Assembly: GCA_947044405.1 (NCBI GenBank)
Contig: CAMRHE010000206.1
Coordinates: 1,612,001 to 1,676,000 of the forward strand
Reading direction: 5' to 3'
Origin: Leptodactylus fallax
Lineage: Eukaryota; Chordata; Amphibia; Anura; Leptodactylidae
DNA length: 64,000 nucleotides
In this document: piece by piece, positions 23,446 to 35,901 of the stretch
How positions within the stretch are numbered: the first letter of the stretch is position 1
Layout: the number at the start of each line of letters is the position of its first letter
Position numbers and translations under genes: made by a program
The notes under the pieces: generated by a model
Told to the model about the DNA's origin: nothing
Databases searched by the model: none
Seen by the model: the letters and a program-made list of their open reading frames with translations, nothing else

Positions 23446-24216
23446 GTGAGTATCACGATACAAACAGATACTATATGATACATTTATATGCTACAAATGT
23501 GTAAATATCATATATGGAACCTGGAAATATAACCAGCTTATGATACTGTAATAGAAATGGAATAAATATTTTCAAAAAACTATATGGACAACTTAGTGCG
23601 ATTATATAGATTATAGAGAGAGACAATGCGGCCTCTTTTAAAGAAAAACTCCATCTTACAACAACTTACAGTATTCCACAGCTTAAGCCTACAAGAACAG
23701 TCACTTTGTGATTCTGTTTTATGCCTCTTTTTACTTGCATGATGATCCATTAGCTGGTCAGCCAGAAGTCTTTGTTGTTTGGTAGCTCAGACTTCAATTA
23801 CACAATTACAACTCTATTGTTAGGTCACATGTCACAAAAAAGAATGGAACTAAACCAGTGTGTAGTCCAAACAAACCACAATGTTCTGTTGAAAGCAGTA
23901 ATATACAAGAATGGAGAAAACAATCTGAAATAACTTTAAATAGATTAAAAAACATAAAAGCAAAGTATTCTCACAGTGCATCAGGGGACTGTTATATTAT
24001 GTTATATTATAACTATTCCTGGCAGAAGTTGCATTCATGGAGCAGACTGTCAGGGTTTAACATACAGTGATGTTTTCTGTTGTGAAAATGGATCCTTATG
24101 GCAACAACTGTTTGGTGCTGACTAGGCTGGGGTATGGAGTCAAAGGGATCCCCTTCTTTTTATCCTTTAACCCCGTTACAAAAAATGTAGTCTCAGCTAA
24201 AGGTGGGATTTCTAGG

Positions 24217-24505
24217 TTGTGGTCCCCAGCATAGAAAGTAGTTGGCGGCCAGACACATCAGTGATGAACACAGAACGAGACCACGTGTGAAACATGGAGC
24301 AGTACAGAACAGGAGTACGGACACCAGGAATGGACCAGAAGCTCAAATCAGGGAATGGGCAGAACTAGGCCAGTTGCAGGAACAAGAAGGACAGTAGAGT
24401 TGACCATACGCTGGAGCCCAAAACATGGACGCAAAACAAACAAATATGGTTTCCAATTGAGCCATGAAACATCACCAGGAAATGCCAGAAGCCAGGAAGT
24501 TCTAT
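24217..24505. repeat. Dispersed repeat, copy 2 (downstream of exon A)
   Basis: Direct homologue of 22470-22772, sharing ggccaaacaca/ggccagacaca, gatgaacacagaac, acagaacaggagtac, attgagccatgaaac and atgccagaagccagg. The two copies flank CHID1 exon A about 1.75 kb apart. Confidence 0.8.
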
Positions 24506-24619
24506 AAATGCCAGAAATGAACAAGCTGCTCAATGAATGAAAGAACCATCTGGGTTTATATGGCGTTTTTTTGCAGAAGAATGCACACAGTTTTTATTAA
24601 GCAGTAATAAGTAGTGCTG

Positions 24620-24886
24620 TATGAGGTCTCCAGGAGGACACCCACAGAAACACGGGGAGAGCATACAAACTCATGCCATGGACAACATCTGCAAAGAGTT
24701 TTTATGTTCTCCCTGTGTTTGCGTGGGTTTCCTCCGGGTACTCCGGTTTCCTCCCACACTCCAAAGACATACTGATAGGGAATGTAGATCGTGTGCCCTA
24801 AATGGAACAGTGACTGTCAATGTCTGTAAAAGGGCTGCGGAATATGATGGCGCTATACAAGTAAGCAAAATAAATAAATAATCACC
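24620..24886 (+). mobile_element. Head-to-head L2-like LINE 3' fragments
   Basis: The + strand part (about 24690-24886) reads tgttctccctgtgtttgcgt then gggtttcctccgggtactcc, followed by cactccaaagacatactgat and ending in gcgctatacaagtaagcaaaataaataaataa. This matches my recollection of a widespread amphibian and fish L2-type 3' end with an ATAA tail. Immediately to the left (about 24624-24675) is the reverse complement of its first part (aggaggacacccacag, acacggggagagcatacaaa), giving an inverted junction. No reverse transcriptase coding remains. Confidence 0.65.
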
Positions 24887-27087
24887 GTTAGCATACAGGT
24901 GAAATGTACAATAACATGTGCTAGGGGTTTCTGAAATTAAAAAAAAACCCCACATGCAGTTATTCAGAAAAAGCTCTGTGTAAATCCTCCCTAAATGTAG
25001 CAGACTTTGATGAGCTCATCAGGAATAGCTGCAACAGGGCTGAGAAACGGGGATAGTTTACAGCTGGTTCAGCAGGATGTGGCTCAGAAATGGAGACCAT
25101 ACAGGAGTGAATCAGGAACAATTGCAGATGTGAATAGGCCACCAGGATCAATTGTCTTCCACCCACTGTTTGTGACAGGGACATTGGGGTCACTTTAGAC
25201 AACATAAGACTTTTAGTGGTTTTCTGATCTTCGTCTGTAAACTATTTGTAATATCAATTTAAATGGCAGCAAGGTGATAATAATGGTGAAGAAAGGATAT
25301 TAACTTCTCAATCCCGGAGTATACACTACCACTAGTGATGCAGGGAACAGTTATCCCTTTACCCTTTCAAAAACAGAATTTCTTGGTGTCTCTGGTTAGA
25401 TAAAGTTCTAACTTTGAAAACAATATATTCCACCTTCGGGGGCTCACAAGGCAAGGTATTAAGCTATAGTTTTAGATGATCCATATCAAATTATGGTATA
25501 AATGAGCTATAAAATAACATGACATTTTGATTTGAGCTCCTAAGTACGATGCAAGGCTTTACCTGTAATATCACTTTGTCGGTATCTCAGAAATGAATGA
25601 AGTATTGCTCATGTTGTCACAGAAGAATTGAGTAACCTGAAGCAAGTATATATTGGGCGCTACCGATTTCTGTGGATTTATAAAAGATAGGTTATTTTCA
25701 GTCACCGAGAGGGATAAAGATGTGTGCATCATGTCCTTTTACTCATTGATAGTCTACAGACAAGGTTCGGCTCCAGATTTGTATGGTCCTTGGCTGAAAA
25801 AGCCTTAGTGAGCGGTACGACTTATGGGGTAGCATTGTGCTTCTCTAAAAGTCACTGCAAGAATAAATACCTGAAATTGGGTGGTTTGCTGTGGCTGGAG
25901 TTGTTGTAGGTCTTCTATAGCTTTCAACCATTGCATTGCAAAGGTTGAAAATCATGGGGCGACCTGCAGCTGTAAAACAGCTGTGCTTGTAGCTGCAGCA
26001 TATAGGTAAGATTTGTGGAAATGTCCTCCGCAGTACTGCTACTGTACATTGCAGAGTTAACTGATGAGGATTCTGCAGTCTAACAGTATAATGTCCCCCT
26101 TCCTCCCTCAAACACAGTATAATGGCCCCCTTTTGCCCCATACACAGTTTAATGTCCCCTGGCCACATATGCCTGCCATCTCCGTTTGCGGAGCCTGAAG
26201 AGTGAGCAGTGCTGCAGATTTCATCATTACTTGCTTACTCGTAGCTTCCCACCCCTTCGCTGAGTGCTGGAACCGCACAAATAACTCTGAGCACCAGAGC
26301 AAGGAAGGGGCAGCGAGTCGGAGGGGCAATAAGCAGGAAATCTGTAGCACTTCTTGCTCCCCGGGCTGTTAGCAAGGCAATGAGCACTTCCATCTGATCT
26401 TATGGAAATACTCATTGCTGAAATCAATGGGCTCCCCCCAGCAGCGCTGGTCCCTATCACCTGCCCAGGTTGCCCGGATGCAGACACCAGCCCTATAAAA
26501 AAATTGCCCTATTTTCCAAATATCTTCTGTTACCTGTAGTTCTGAACGACAAAAGTCAACTGCTTGGTTTCTCAAGACTTCCTGCCAATTGATTCAGTAG
26601 TCTATGAAGGGTTACACAGACTTGCAGACGGTTCATTTCATCATTTAACTGCACTGTGATATTTAATTTAGCCAGACTATGATTGAGGAAATTGAGGAAC
26701 TCTTGCAATTTGCAGAAATGGCAATGCTGTCTGCTAGAGCTGCAAAATGAACCCAATATTAGAATATCATATTACCATTTACATTCTGCTACAAGGTCTG
26801 CTCTCTGAATGTTGGAAATGTGAAAGGAAAGGAACTCTGTTTAATTGAGATGGCCTGGTTTATAGGCACATTCATAACCTGTGTCTGTTTGTATTGGGTA
26901 TATGCCATCAGGTATAAGGGGTGTGTGGAAAACCTCATCAGGGGTCAAACTGTACGTTTATTATAAGTGAGATCTGCCCTCCTGGCTGGACTTTGATTTG
27001 CTGTTTTCAAGGCTAAGAATATGAAATGGAAATTTATTATGGGATACAGTGGTCAGCACAAGGTTGTGTCCTGTTACTAAGCAACTT
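24887..27087. other. Non-coding intronic sequence
   Basis: No exon-like frames. About 26070-26165 contains repeated cacagtataatgg/cacagtttaatg words ending in cccc, a short degenerate tandem repeat. Minus-strand frames of 70-107 codons across 25845-26756 lack recognisable motifs. Confidence 0.4.
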
Positions 27088-27415
27088 AAAGGGGTTTTCC
27101 ACCTTTTAAAAGTGGGTAGCCTGGTCTTAAGATTAGATTGACGAGTGTCTGATTATTGGGATCAGATGAGCTGTTTCCTGAAGCACGCAGCTTCACATGC
27201 CGGGCGCTGCACTTCTTACTTGCCACACTTTTAGTCATAATACGACTAAGAGTGAGGCAGGTGAGCAGTGTAGTGTCTGGTATGTAAACAGTATGAGGAG
27301 CTGTGCACTTCCAGAAACAGCTGATCTAGGGGGTCCCAACAGTTGGACCCCCGCCGATCTAAAATTGATGGAGGATCTTGAGGCCATTTCTTTTTAAAAA
27401 CTGGATAACCCCTTT
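27088..27415. mobile_element. MITE, first of three contiguous elements
   Basis: Left end aaaggggttttccacctttt, right end aactggataacccctttg. The internal gatcagatgagctgtttcct pairs with aaacagctgatct. Non-coding. Confidence 0.65.
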
Positions 27416-27736
27416 GATGGGGTTGTACTGAGTCGGAAACTGATCACCTACCCACAGTGTCTGATGACTGGGGGTCCAGAGAATCATGAGAACAGGAGCT
27501 TCTTGTTTTCCCATACAAATGGATTTGGTAGTTGAGCATTCACCCTACCTCTCCATTCACCTTCAGGCCTGCTGAAGAAAGCCAAACACTGTACTCACGC
27601 TTTTCCTTGACAGTCTCATATAGATGAGTGGAGTGACAGCACTCACATTCCATCTCCTTTCATAGGGAACCTTGTTCTCATGATCAGACATTTACCATTT
27701 ATCCCGTGGCTAGGTGATAAGTTTGAAACTTGGTAC
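27413..27736. mobile_element. MITE, second of three contiguous elements
   Basis: Left arm ggggttgtactgagtcggaa with ctgatcacctacccacagtg and tctgat; right arm atcagacatttaccatttat, then aggtgataagtttgaaac and tggtacagcccctt, imperfectly inverted. It begins where the previous element ends. Confidence 0.6.
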
Positions 27737-28170
27737 AGCCCCTTTAAAGGGTATATTCTCCTTTGCAACTATTATTTATTGTTCCAATACATCTGAAATA
27801 AGAAATGAAGCAACTTTGCAAATAGTATTTATTAAAAATGTAACTTTATTGTATCTAAAGCTTCTGTGCAGACTTATCCATCTCCATACCAACAGACTAC
27901 GAACAAATGCTGTGTGCAATGATCCTGTAGTTGTATATTCCCTTTCACCTAATGTCTGCTCCTAGATTGTAGATTAGCTAGAAATAGGTGTAAGATGGCA
28001 AAGAGCTTTAGCTAAAGAATCTAAAAAATCAGACTACTGAGGAGTTTGTTTGTTGTCTGTTACCTTGGAGATGCATTGGCATGCAAATGAGTTTTTAGCA
28101 AAATTATTTTCTGATCAAAATGGTTTGCAAAGTTGATTTTACTTTTCATGTTTGATGTGGTATTTTATTT
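27737..28170. repeat. Probable dispersed element, third of a contiguous series
   Basis: AT-rich block from aaagggtatattctcctttg to tgatgtggtattttatttac. Internal gcaactttgcaaatag and tggtttgcaaagttgatttt are inverted. Likely another non-autonomous element, with less certain boundaries. Confidence 0.45.
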
Positions 28171-29190
28171 ACATAGCCTTTAACCACCTTGCTTTACTGT
28201 ATTACCATATACAAGGTTGATGGCCCTAGAATCGAACCAAAAGAATGCTATATATGTCACTTAAAGCAGAGTGGTAAGGAGCATTCAGTGCAGACAGCCA
28301 TGAAGGGATCTGAGAGTCAAACACTTTCTATATATGCTTGCTGGTAGCATGACCATGAACTGAGGTATGTTTAAGTGGCTTTACCCCTCGCCTGTCTAGT
28401 GTTGTGAGCAGTTTTGAGGGGTCTGAACTTCTGACAAGCTCTCCATAACACTATTTTGCTCTTTGATTTAGTCATCGACTGATACTTTTTCCTAAACTTC
28501 AACCTGTACAGAATCGAGCACAATTTGAGGTTTTCAGACATGACATTCTTCTCATTATTCCAAGTCACAGCAGGGTGTGTGGACAGCTCAAGCATCCAGT
28601 GTGTGATGGACAGGTTAGATAAGCCCTTAGGAATGAACCTGGCAATGCACAGATGGTCATAGTCTTTCTTATTGATGTTCTTGCCTCTGCAAAAATGACT
28701 CTCAAATGTCCTCATCACTCTGACTCTGTCCAGAGGCTGCAGCTGCTCCCGCAAAATGTTCCATTAAACTACAGTCAAACAGCACCCACCACTGTATGTA
28801 TGTGGTCACCTGCTCTTGATACTTTGCTCTGTCTTCAGTGATGTGAATGACAAGTAAAACCCCTTATTGCACCTCCGCCCTCTTTCCTATCATGTCTGCT
28901 CTGCTAGCCGCTCAGATGTGAAGAAGCGATCAATGCCTTTCCCTTTTTAGATTGAGGTCAATGCTTGAACAGTTTGCAAATAAAATATGCATTAAACTGT
29001 GTAAGCTGAAAAGTGAAAAACAGAGCCTTAAAAGCTCCTAAAGAAATATGGTGTCACTTTCTATATGATTATCCCAGACAATACATTTCGTATAACTGAC
29101 ATGTTTAGAATTGTTACTCTTTTTTTCTGGCTTTTGTTAAAAAGTGGTATTAAAAAGAATTGCTGAGTTGGTCACTGTTTTGCTTTCACT
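28171..29190. other. Intronic sequence around the unidentified ORF
   Basis: Apart from the minus-strand open frame at 28371-28754, no coding, RNA or clear repeat feature is recognised. Confidence 0.4.
28371..28754 (-). other. Unidentified minus-strand open frame, possible retrocopy or exon fragment
   Basis: This frame stays open for 127 codons and reads more like protein than its neighbours. It has a mixed N-terminal part (QLQPLDRVRVMRTFESHF), a central IPKGLSNLSITHWMLEL segment and a basic C-terminus (LKFRKKYQSMTKSKSK, then WRACQKFRPLKTA). The nominal start is a non-ATG codon; the first ATG is at residue 14, and an in-frame TAA precedes the frame. I see no poly-A tail on the 3' side and no strong splice acceptor. 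I do not recognise the family. It lies in the CHID1 intron on the opposite strand. It could be a decayed retrocopy, a transposon ORF remnant or chance. Confidence 0.25.
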
Positions 29191-29437
29191 TAAAGAGGAC
29201 CTGTTACCAGATCTCAGTAGCCCAATGACATATGCCATGTGATAGGCGCTGTCACCCTGACTAATTTCATGGTTTGTTTAGCCAAATCCCTTCAGCCACT
29301 CCAAAGATATAAGCCCTTTAGCTTTGATGCAAACGGGCTTCTAGCCAAGTGGGTGGTAGCACTGCATGACATACAGCCCACAAAGACACTGCCCACTTGG
29401 ATAGTAGACCCTAATTTGCATACAGAATAATGGAGCC
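29191..29437. repeat. Dispersed repeat arm interrupted by Tc1 remnant
   Basis: Begins aaagaggacctgttaccaga and runs through gccaagtgggtggtagcac to gcccacttggatag, which form an internal palindrome. No matching terminal arm is seen before the Tc1 left terminus at 29440. Confidence 0.5.
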
Positions 29438-29439
29438 TA

Positions 29440-30192
<753 letters not shown>

Positions 30193-30514
30193 TGAAAAGC
30201 ATTGTGTGTTTTTTGGCTTAAATAAACCAAATGACTTTACTAGACCGGTGCTGAATGCTGTTTTGTTTGGGATTTATAATCCGCCTCTTTTTGGTTAACC
30301 ATAGTTGTTATTGAAATATATTAGGGAATTTATGTATGAGCTTCCTAATATTGTCTTTGAAGCAGTCCATTAGGTGTATACATGTCTCAGTAGTAGTAAC
30401 TCTGTCTATACCAGGTCATAGTGGTCACAGTGCAAACGTGTCCAGTTTATTCTTACTTACTGCTACTTTATATTTTCAGACAGCCTCCAAAGTGTAGCAA
30501 TTTTTCTCTTTCAG

Positions 30515-30670
30515 GCCAGGTCCCAACTCCCCAATTTCGTGGGTGCAGGCATGTGTGCAGATTCTAGATCCTGAATCAAAATGGAGAAAGAAGATCCTTC
30601 TTGGCTTGCACTTCTATGGGATGGACTATTCTGCTCTTGGTGCATCTGGTGAGCCAATTCTGGGGAGCAG
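30515..30670 (+). CDS. CHID1: CHID1 internal exon (GH18 domain), exon B
   Basis: This 156-bp exon continues CHID1. It begins with the third base of an Arg codon and reads PGPNSPISWVQACVQILD, then a Lys/Arg-rich turn, LLGLHFYGMDYSALGAS and GEPILGS, leaving AG for the next exon. LLGLHFYGMDY is the beta-7 LGxxxYGxxY motif of GH18 proteins. The acceptor is tttttctctttcag and the donor gtaagaa. There is no internal stop. The next expected exon (encoding the segment with a VWD motif and the C-terminal IWELGQGLDYFY end) was looked for by eye to the window end, without success, so the following intron is either over 33 kb or I missed a diverged exon. The frame and residue match to exon A make a processed pseudogene unlikely. 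Confidence 0.93.
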
Positions 30671-32743
30671 GTAAGAATGGAATTTCTTTATAATGAAGGG
30701 TGTCTGCTGTTTTGACCCCATAGAATGTCTGATGTCGCTAGATAGATATTGGGTAATTCAGTTTCAGTATACCTTGGTTAATGGTCATGGTATTTGTTTG
30801 ACTGAGAAAAAACATTTTTAATCCCCCTTGCGCTATGATCACATGTCATGGAGGTAGTCCCTTCCTGTGATCTCTGCAGGGAACACTCAACACCTCCATT
30901 CTGCTCTCAGTGGTCTCCTGGTTGAATGCTAGAGGTGTCACTCGAGCAATTTGGAGGGATTGGAAAGCATTCAGGACATTGCACAGAAGGGACTGGCCCC
31001 GTGACACATGAGATGGCAGCACGCAGGGACTCAAACTTTGTTTTTCTCAGCCATGCGAGTAGCTTACACCATCAATTCAGGTACAGGGGGTGAGGGATTT
31101 TTTTAGCCTGGCATTTGCTTCACCAGTTCTAATTCATTCCTCAGCTAGCGCAAGCATACATTTCAGGTGTGACTCGCGCTAAATTTTTTTCTGGCCGAGC
31201 CGTCCCTGCGCTGGCCCGCTTTATCTCCAAAAAGCGGTGAACATGTTGGAAAATGTAGAAAGTGGTGCATTTTTACTGGAAACAATCCTGCACCAAAAAT
31301 GTGCCACTTTTGTGTCAGAAAATTGGGGTGTCTATTTTAGAAAATTCCCACCAGTGTGTTTAAAATGCTTTGCCCCTCACTTATTTGGTAACGCAAGTCT
31401 TTTTGGGGGGTCAAAGTTGGTGACAGATTCCCTTTTTAAGGTATGAAGTTTGAGGTTGGAGTGAATTTTTTACATTTTAGGTATTATGCACTAAAAAAAA
31501 GATGTAGTGATGTTTTGCTGCTTGTTTTTGTTTTTTTTTCCCTATCTCTGAGAGGTTAAACAAATGATCCGCTCAGCCCGCGCATATAGAAAGACTCAGA
31601 AGCTGTTACTATAATTGTTTTACTTATTTGTATCTCGCAAGACATCAGCATAGCTCCAAGCACAAAACAGCAGATTCGGGAAGATCAACTTCTCCGTTAT
31701 CTGCTTGAGAAATAGCACTTTAAGAATTACTTTGCAATGGAAAGCTCCTGCTGCTATTTTGTGTGTTTTAGATGCCAGCACGTACAGCAGGCCTCAGAAT
31801 TTGTCAATGCTGTTGATATAAATTGTAGCATAATGTGAATATCCACATTCTACCATACACAAATGGTAACAGCTCCCTCAGCGCTCACTATAAACATGTC
31901 ATAAATATAACAACCACCATGAAAAGTAGGGTTTGAAGCAACATTGGAGGTGATGTATACAGGAATAACAGTATGCAATATGTACAATTGCCTGTTTAAC
32001 AGTCCGTAAGCAGCATTGCCACAAATGCCGAGACATAGTTAAGGTTTCTGTTTTCCATTGTCACATTTTCTCATTTCAATAAAATTTCTCTTTTCAAATG
32101 TCACTTTTTTCCTTAACCTTCCTTTTAACTGGACACATCCCATTATGTGCCCTATGAGATAACCAGCTTTTTAAAGTAACATGATTTTGTTGTATTGCAG
32201 CCTGTTAAGGCACGTTCGGGGTCTTTGGTAAAATGGGCGGATGGCAGGTGAACGATATCTGCCTCTACAGACCCATTCATTTCCTTGAGTGGCCTGGGCT
32301 GCAAAACTGACAGATATAGGACCTGTCGCGGGTTTTGCCCCAGGCTCACATCCCCATAGACAGACTCATGATAATACACAGGCATGTCGTGATTAACATG
32401 GCTAGCACACTGACAAAGCACATATTCATGGACCTAAGGGTTTTGCTTGCATATTGTGAAATGGTATTGAATTGGTTTTATGAAGTCTTTTGCCAAATTT
32501 GAGGTAAGGTAAGAGTGGACACATCTATTTTATCTGGTGAGTGTAACAGAAGTTACACAGTTGCAGTGTTGTACCTATTACATGCCCCTGATATAGCCAA
32601 AGCAGGGACTAAAATTGATAAGTTCATGGGGATCATCTTTTTTGCCTTTTTCTTGTCCAGAGCTGCATTCATAATTCTGCTTATTGTTTATGGAAACAAT
32701 CAACAATCTTTTGTCCACACACATCCATGGCATATTGTAACAG
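30671..32743 (+). other. CHID1: Non-coding, start of next CHID1 intron
   Basis: Begins with the exon B donor gtaagaa. No next exon recognised. Includes GC-richer sequence at about 31080-31440 with short hairpins (tagcgcaag / cgcgcta) that may be another decayed repeat. Confidence 0.5.
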
Positions 32744-32747
32744 TTAA

Positions 32748-33120
32748 AGGGAGTCTGCCACAACCAAAATTGCTTCTAAACCATTTATATGCTGTTGTAG
32801 GGCTGGGGAGTGACACAGTGAGCAATCTTACTGTGAGAAATTCACCTTTTATTTCATATGCCAGTGAACTGTTCGGTGCACTCAGGACAGGGCCACAGCT
32901 ACTGGAGCAGTATTTTCTTGTTACAGTCCATGGGACATGTCTGACTTTCAGTTTTGGGGCACTTTTTGGGTGCTCCAGAAGGTGTGGCCCCACCTAAGTG
33001 CACTGAACAGCTAATTTGCATATGGAATAAAAGTTTACTTGTATGTCCACCATTCTACTCGCCAGCCCTACATTAGCATATAAGTGGTTTAGAAGTGATT
33101 TTGGTGGTGGTAGACTCCTT
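32748..33120. mobile_element. piggyBac-type MITE with TTAA target sites
   Basis: Flanked by TTAA at 32744-32747 and 33121-33124. The ends are agggagtctgccacaaccaa with aattgcttctaaacca, and tggtttagaagtgattttgg with tggtggtagactcctt, a long inverted repeat. TTAA duplication is the hallmark of piggyBac elements. The 160-codon frame inside it is a by-product of the repeat. Confidence 0.82.
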
Positions 33121-33149
33121 TTAATTTTTCAGTACATTGACCGATTTAA

Positions 33150-33734
33150 AAGGATTCTATAATTTAAAAAAAAGTTTTTAAGATAAAAGCACGTAGGACT
33201 AGCCTTTAGAAAGGCTATTCATCTCTTAACTTTATTTTGCAGGTCTGTGCCGCCATTTTTCTTCATTATGCTAATTGTGCTCAGAAAGCACAGGGGGGCA
33301 TTCCCCCTGTCCTAAGAGCACAGAGTAGTCATTGATTCCAGCGCCGCCTCTGTCTTCTGTTCCTGAAGTGTCTCCTTCTCTTCGGTTGGGCATAGCAGAC
33401 TGCGCATGTTCCGTCGGCCGTTTTGTGGTGGTCTTGTGTAAGAGACCACCTCAAAATGGCGATGGAATATGTGCAGTCGGCTGTTCCGTCGGCCATTTTG
33501 CGGTGGTCTCGTGTAAGAAGAGGAGGAGATGCATCAGGAACAGAATAAAGAGGTGACACTGGAATCGATGACAATGCTGTGCTCTGAGCACAATTAGCAT
33601 AATGAAGAAAAGAAGAAAAATTCAGAAACGGCGGTGCGAACCTGCAAAATAAAGGTAAGAGATGAATAACCTTTCTAAAGGCTGTTCCTATGAGCTTTTA
33701 CTTTAAAAACGTTTATTATAGTCATAGAATCCCT
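33150..33734. mobile_element. 585-bp MITE with TTAA target sites
   Basis: TTAA flanks at 33146-33149 and 33735-33738. Termini aaggattctataa and atagaatccct; arms of about 160 bp share agcctttagaaaggctattc / gaataacctttctaaaggct and ttcattatgctaattgtgct / agcacaattagcataatgaa. A second palindrome, around 33400-33510, repeats gttccgtcggcc and gtggtctcgtgtaag. Non-coding. Confidence 0.85.
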
Positions 33735-33738
33735 TTAA

Positions 33739-35594
33739 AGATGACACATCCCGGAGTACAGATCACCATGGACATTAAGCCCGCGAGGAATGCTGGAAGA
33801 TTTCAGCTCTGACTTTTGCACATTTGTGAATACAACTTGGGACTAAGATACAGACTGTAACAAAGTTACTCTCTGTAAAGTTTACCTTGTATCCATGATC
33901 AATGCCTTCTCCCATGTTACATGATCAGTGAATATGCTGAATGAACAATGAGAAATGTTTCAGCTCTTCCTTCTTGGGAAGTTTTAATGTAGTGGTTATG
34001 AATGCGGCTGACCCACTGCTACTCTGTATCACAGATTGTATATGTTGGCCTGGGGCTGGTAACAAGCCTCTGGTTATGACAGGTTTTCCCTGAACGTCTG
34101 CCTCTATAATATTGCTATATATAGCCTGCACAAATGACACTAATACAGGAAGAGTGTCTCCAGCTTTCCCCAAAAGTGCATTCCTGCAGCTGCTAGAGCT
34201 TGTTATCTGACATGAGACATACATTACCAAGGACACATCTAAACATTGCCACCAAATGCCATATTGTAAGATTGTCTGCTTGTATGGGCAGGCTGAATAT
34301 ATGATTGTATTAAGAGTGTGACTGATAAATAATTGTGATATAATCAAATCAATGCCAGATGCCAGTAATGTGCTGCAGATGGTGCCTGTAACTAAGGTAG
34401 CTTTGGTATTTTGTGCCTAAAGATGTATGACACCTATACATGTATGGTGTGGACAGAAGGTACTTAATGCTCTGAGCCGCGAATGTACATGTCTGTCAGC
34501 AGCAGGTTTCAGCTGTAGCATCCAAGATCGGATATTACTCCAATTCCTTGTATTTGGCACCTTAGATGCAGCAGAAAGTAGTGACCATAACATCTGAGGA
34601 CTTGTTTATGGTTGTTTTCCCTTTCATTACCTCCCCCTGTGCAATGGCAAGGTGTCTATGTCTTGTCACAACAGCCCAGGGCCTGATTAAGGCCTATGGG
34701 TCTGCCATCTTTGTCTCCCTATTCAGTTTTGCTTCCTAAGGCTGGATGGCTATCAGCGCCATATATTATTTATCCAACATTGTGAACGCTATAAATAAAA
34801 GCAAAGAAATATGCCAGAAATGCTGAAGTTGTTTAGGGGTCATCACACTTCTGAAAACCGGAAAAAGTGACCAAACGGTATCAATAAAAAGTACAGCTCG
34901 TCCCACAAAAAATAAAACAATCCCTCAACCAGCTCTGTAAATGTAAAGTTATGACTCTTAGAACATGGTGACACAAAAACAAATTATTTTTTTTCAAGAA
35001 AGTGTGCAAAAAGACAAAGTTATACCAAATTGTTAGCTTGGTTATCACTCTAATCGTATTGAGCTATAGAATAAGAATATGATGTTATTTATTCAGTACC
35101 GTGAACAGCGAAAAATGTATAATGTAAAAAAGTTATGCCAAAATTAGTATTAGTGAAAGTATATTAGGACTTAGAATAATATATTAGTATTAGAGAAAGT
35201 TCATAAAATGTAATTAATATTTTATAGGCACCCAAAATAGGTGCCATTGAAAAATATAAATTACGCTGCAAAAACAAGAACTCAAACAGCTACTTCAACA
35301 GAACAATAAAAAAGTAAGGATTTCAGAATGTAGACGGAAAAAAAAATGAATAATTTGCAGTGTCCTTAAGAGGTTAAAGACTATATTATTTAAAGGTAAG
35401 TTTTATATCACTTTCCGTCTTACTGGTTCTTAGGTCATCTATTAGCTAGCACAGAAAGCATCTATAATCAGCGACTCCAGCTTGTCCTTGCATAACATAG
35501 ACAGCCCATTATTTTCAATGAGTTCTGTGTAATGCTTCATTTCACCTGTGGTATTTCTGCAGGGAAATTGAACACTTGCAGTTGTGTTCCCTCG
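33739..35594. other. Non-coding; AT-rich dispersed repeat at ~34830-35370
   Basis: No gene. About 34830-35370 (gaaaaccggaaaaagtgacc onward, with aaaataaaacaatccctcaa) resembles an A-rich dispersed repeat family without recognisable coding. The rest is unremarkable. Confidence 0.4.
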
Positions 35595-35901
35595 TAAGCT
35601 GGCCATACACAATAAATATATATTGGCTATACCCACTGACTAATGTGTACCGGGGCCTCCCAACTCTCCCTAAGTGACAGATGCCAGGGGAGAGAAGGGT
35701 TGGGCATGATGGACTTTAACATGCCCGATCCTTTCGTTGTTAGGAGATAAGTTGCCACTAATGGAGTCTGGCTGCAACCTACTACCTTCTCCACACTGAA
35801 AACTTATGCATGGTTGGCTGAGCCAAGCATACTCAGGTATAAGGATGTCTGGAGAGATAGCTGTCAGCCAAATGAGCATCTAATGTATATGGCCAGCCTT
35901 A
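35595..35901. mobile_element. Palindromic MITE, taagctggccatacaca termini
   Basis: taagctggccatacac on the left and gtatatggccagcctta on the right are inverted. Inner tgcccgatcc, gttaggagataagttgcc and gctgtcagccaaatgagcat support a complete element. Non-coding. Confidence 0.75.

Noticed and set aside
25845..26756. Overlapping minus-strand ORFs of 66-107 codons
   Set aside because: Several frames overlap in different phases with no conserved motif, which is what GC-richer non-coding DNA gives.
32515..32997. 160-codon ORF with a hydrophobic stretch
   Set aside because: Most of it lies within the TTAA-flanked MITE and crosses its left boundary. No motif or splice context.
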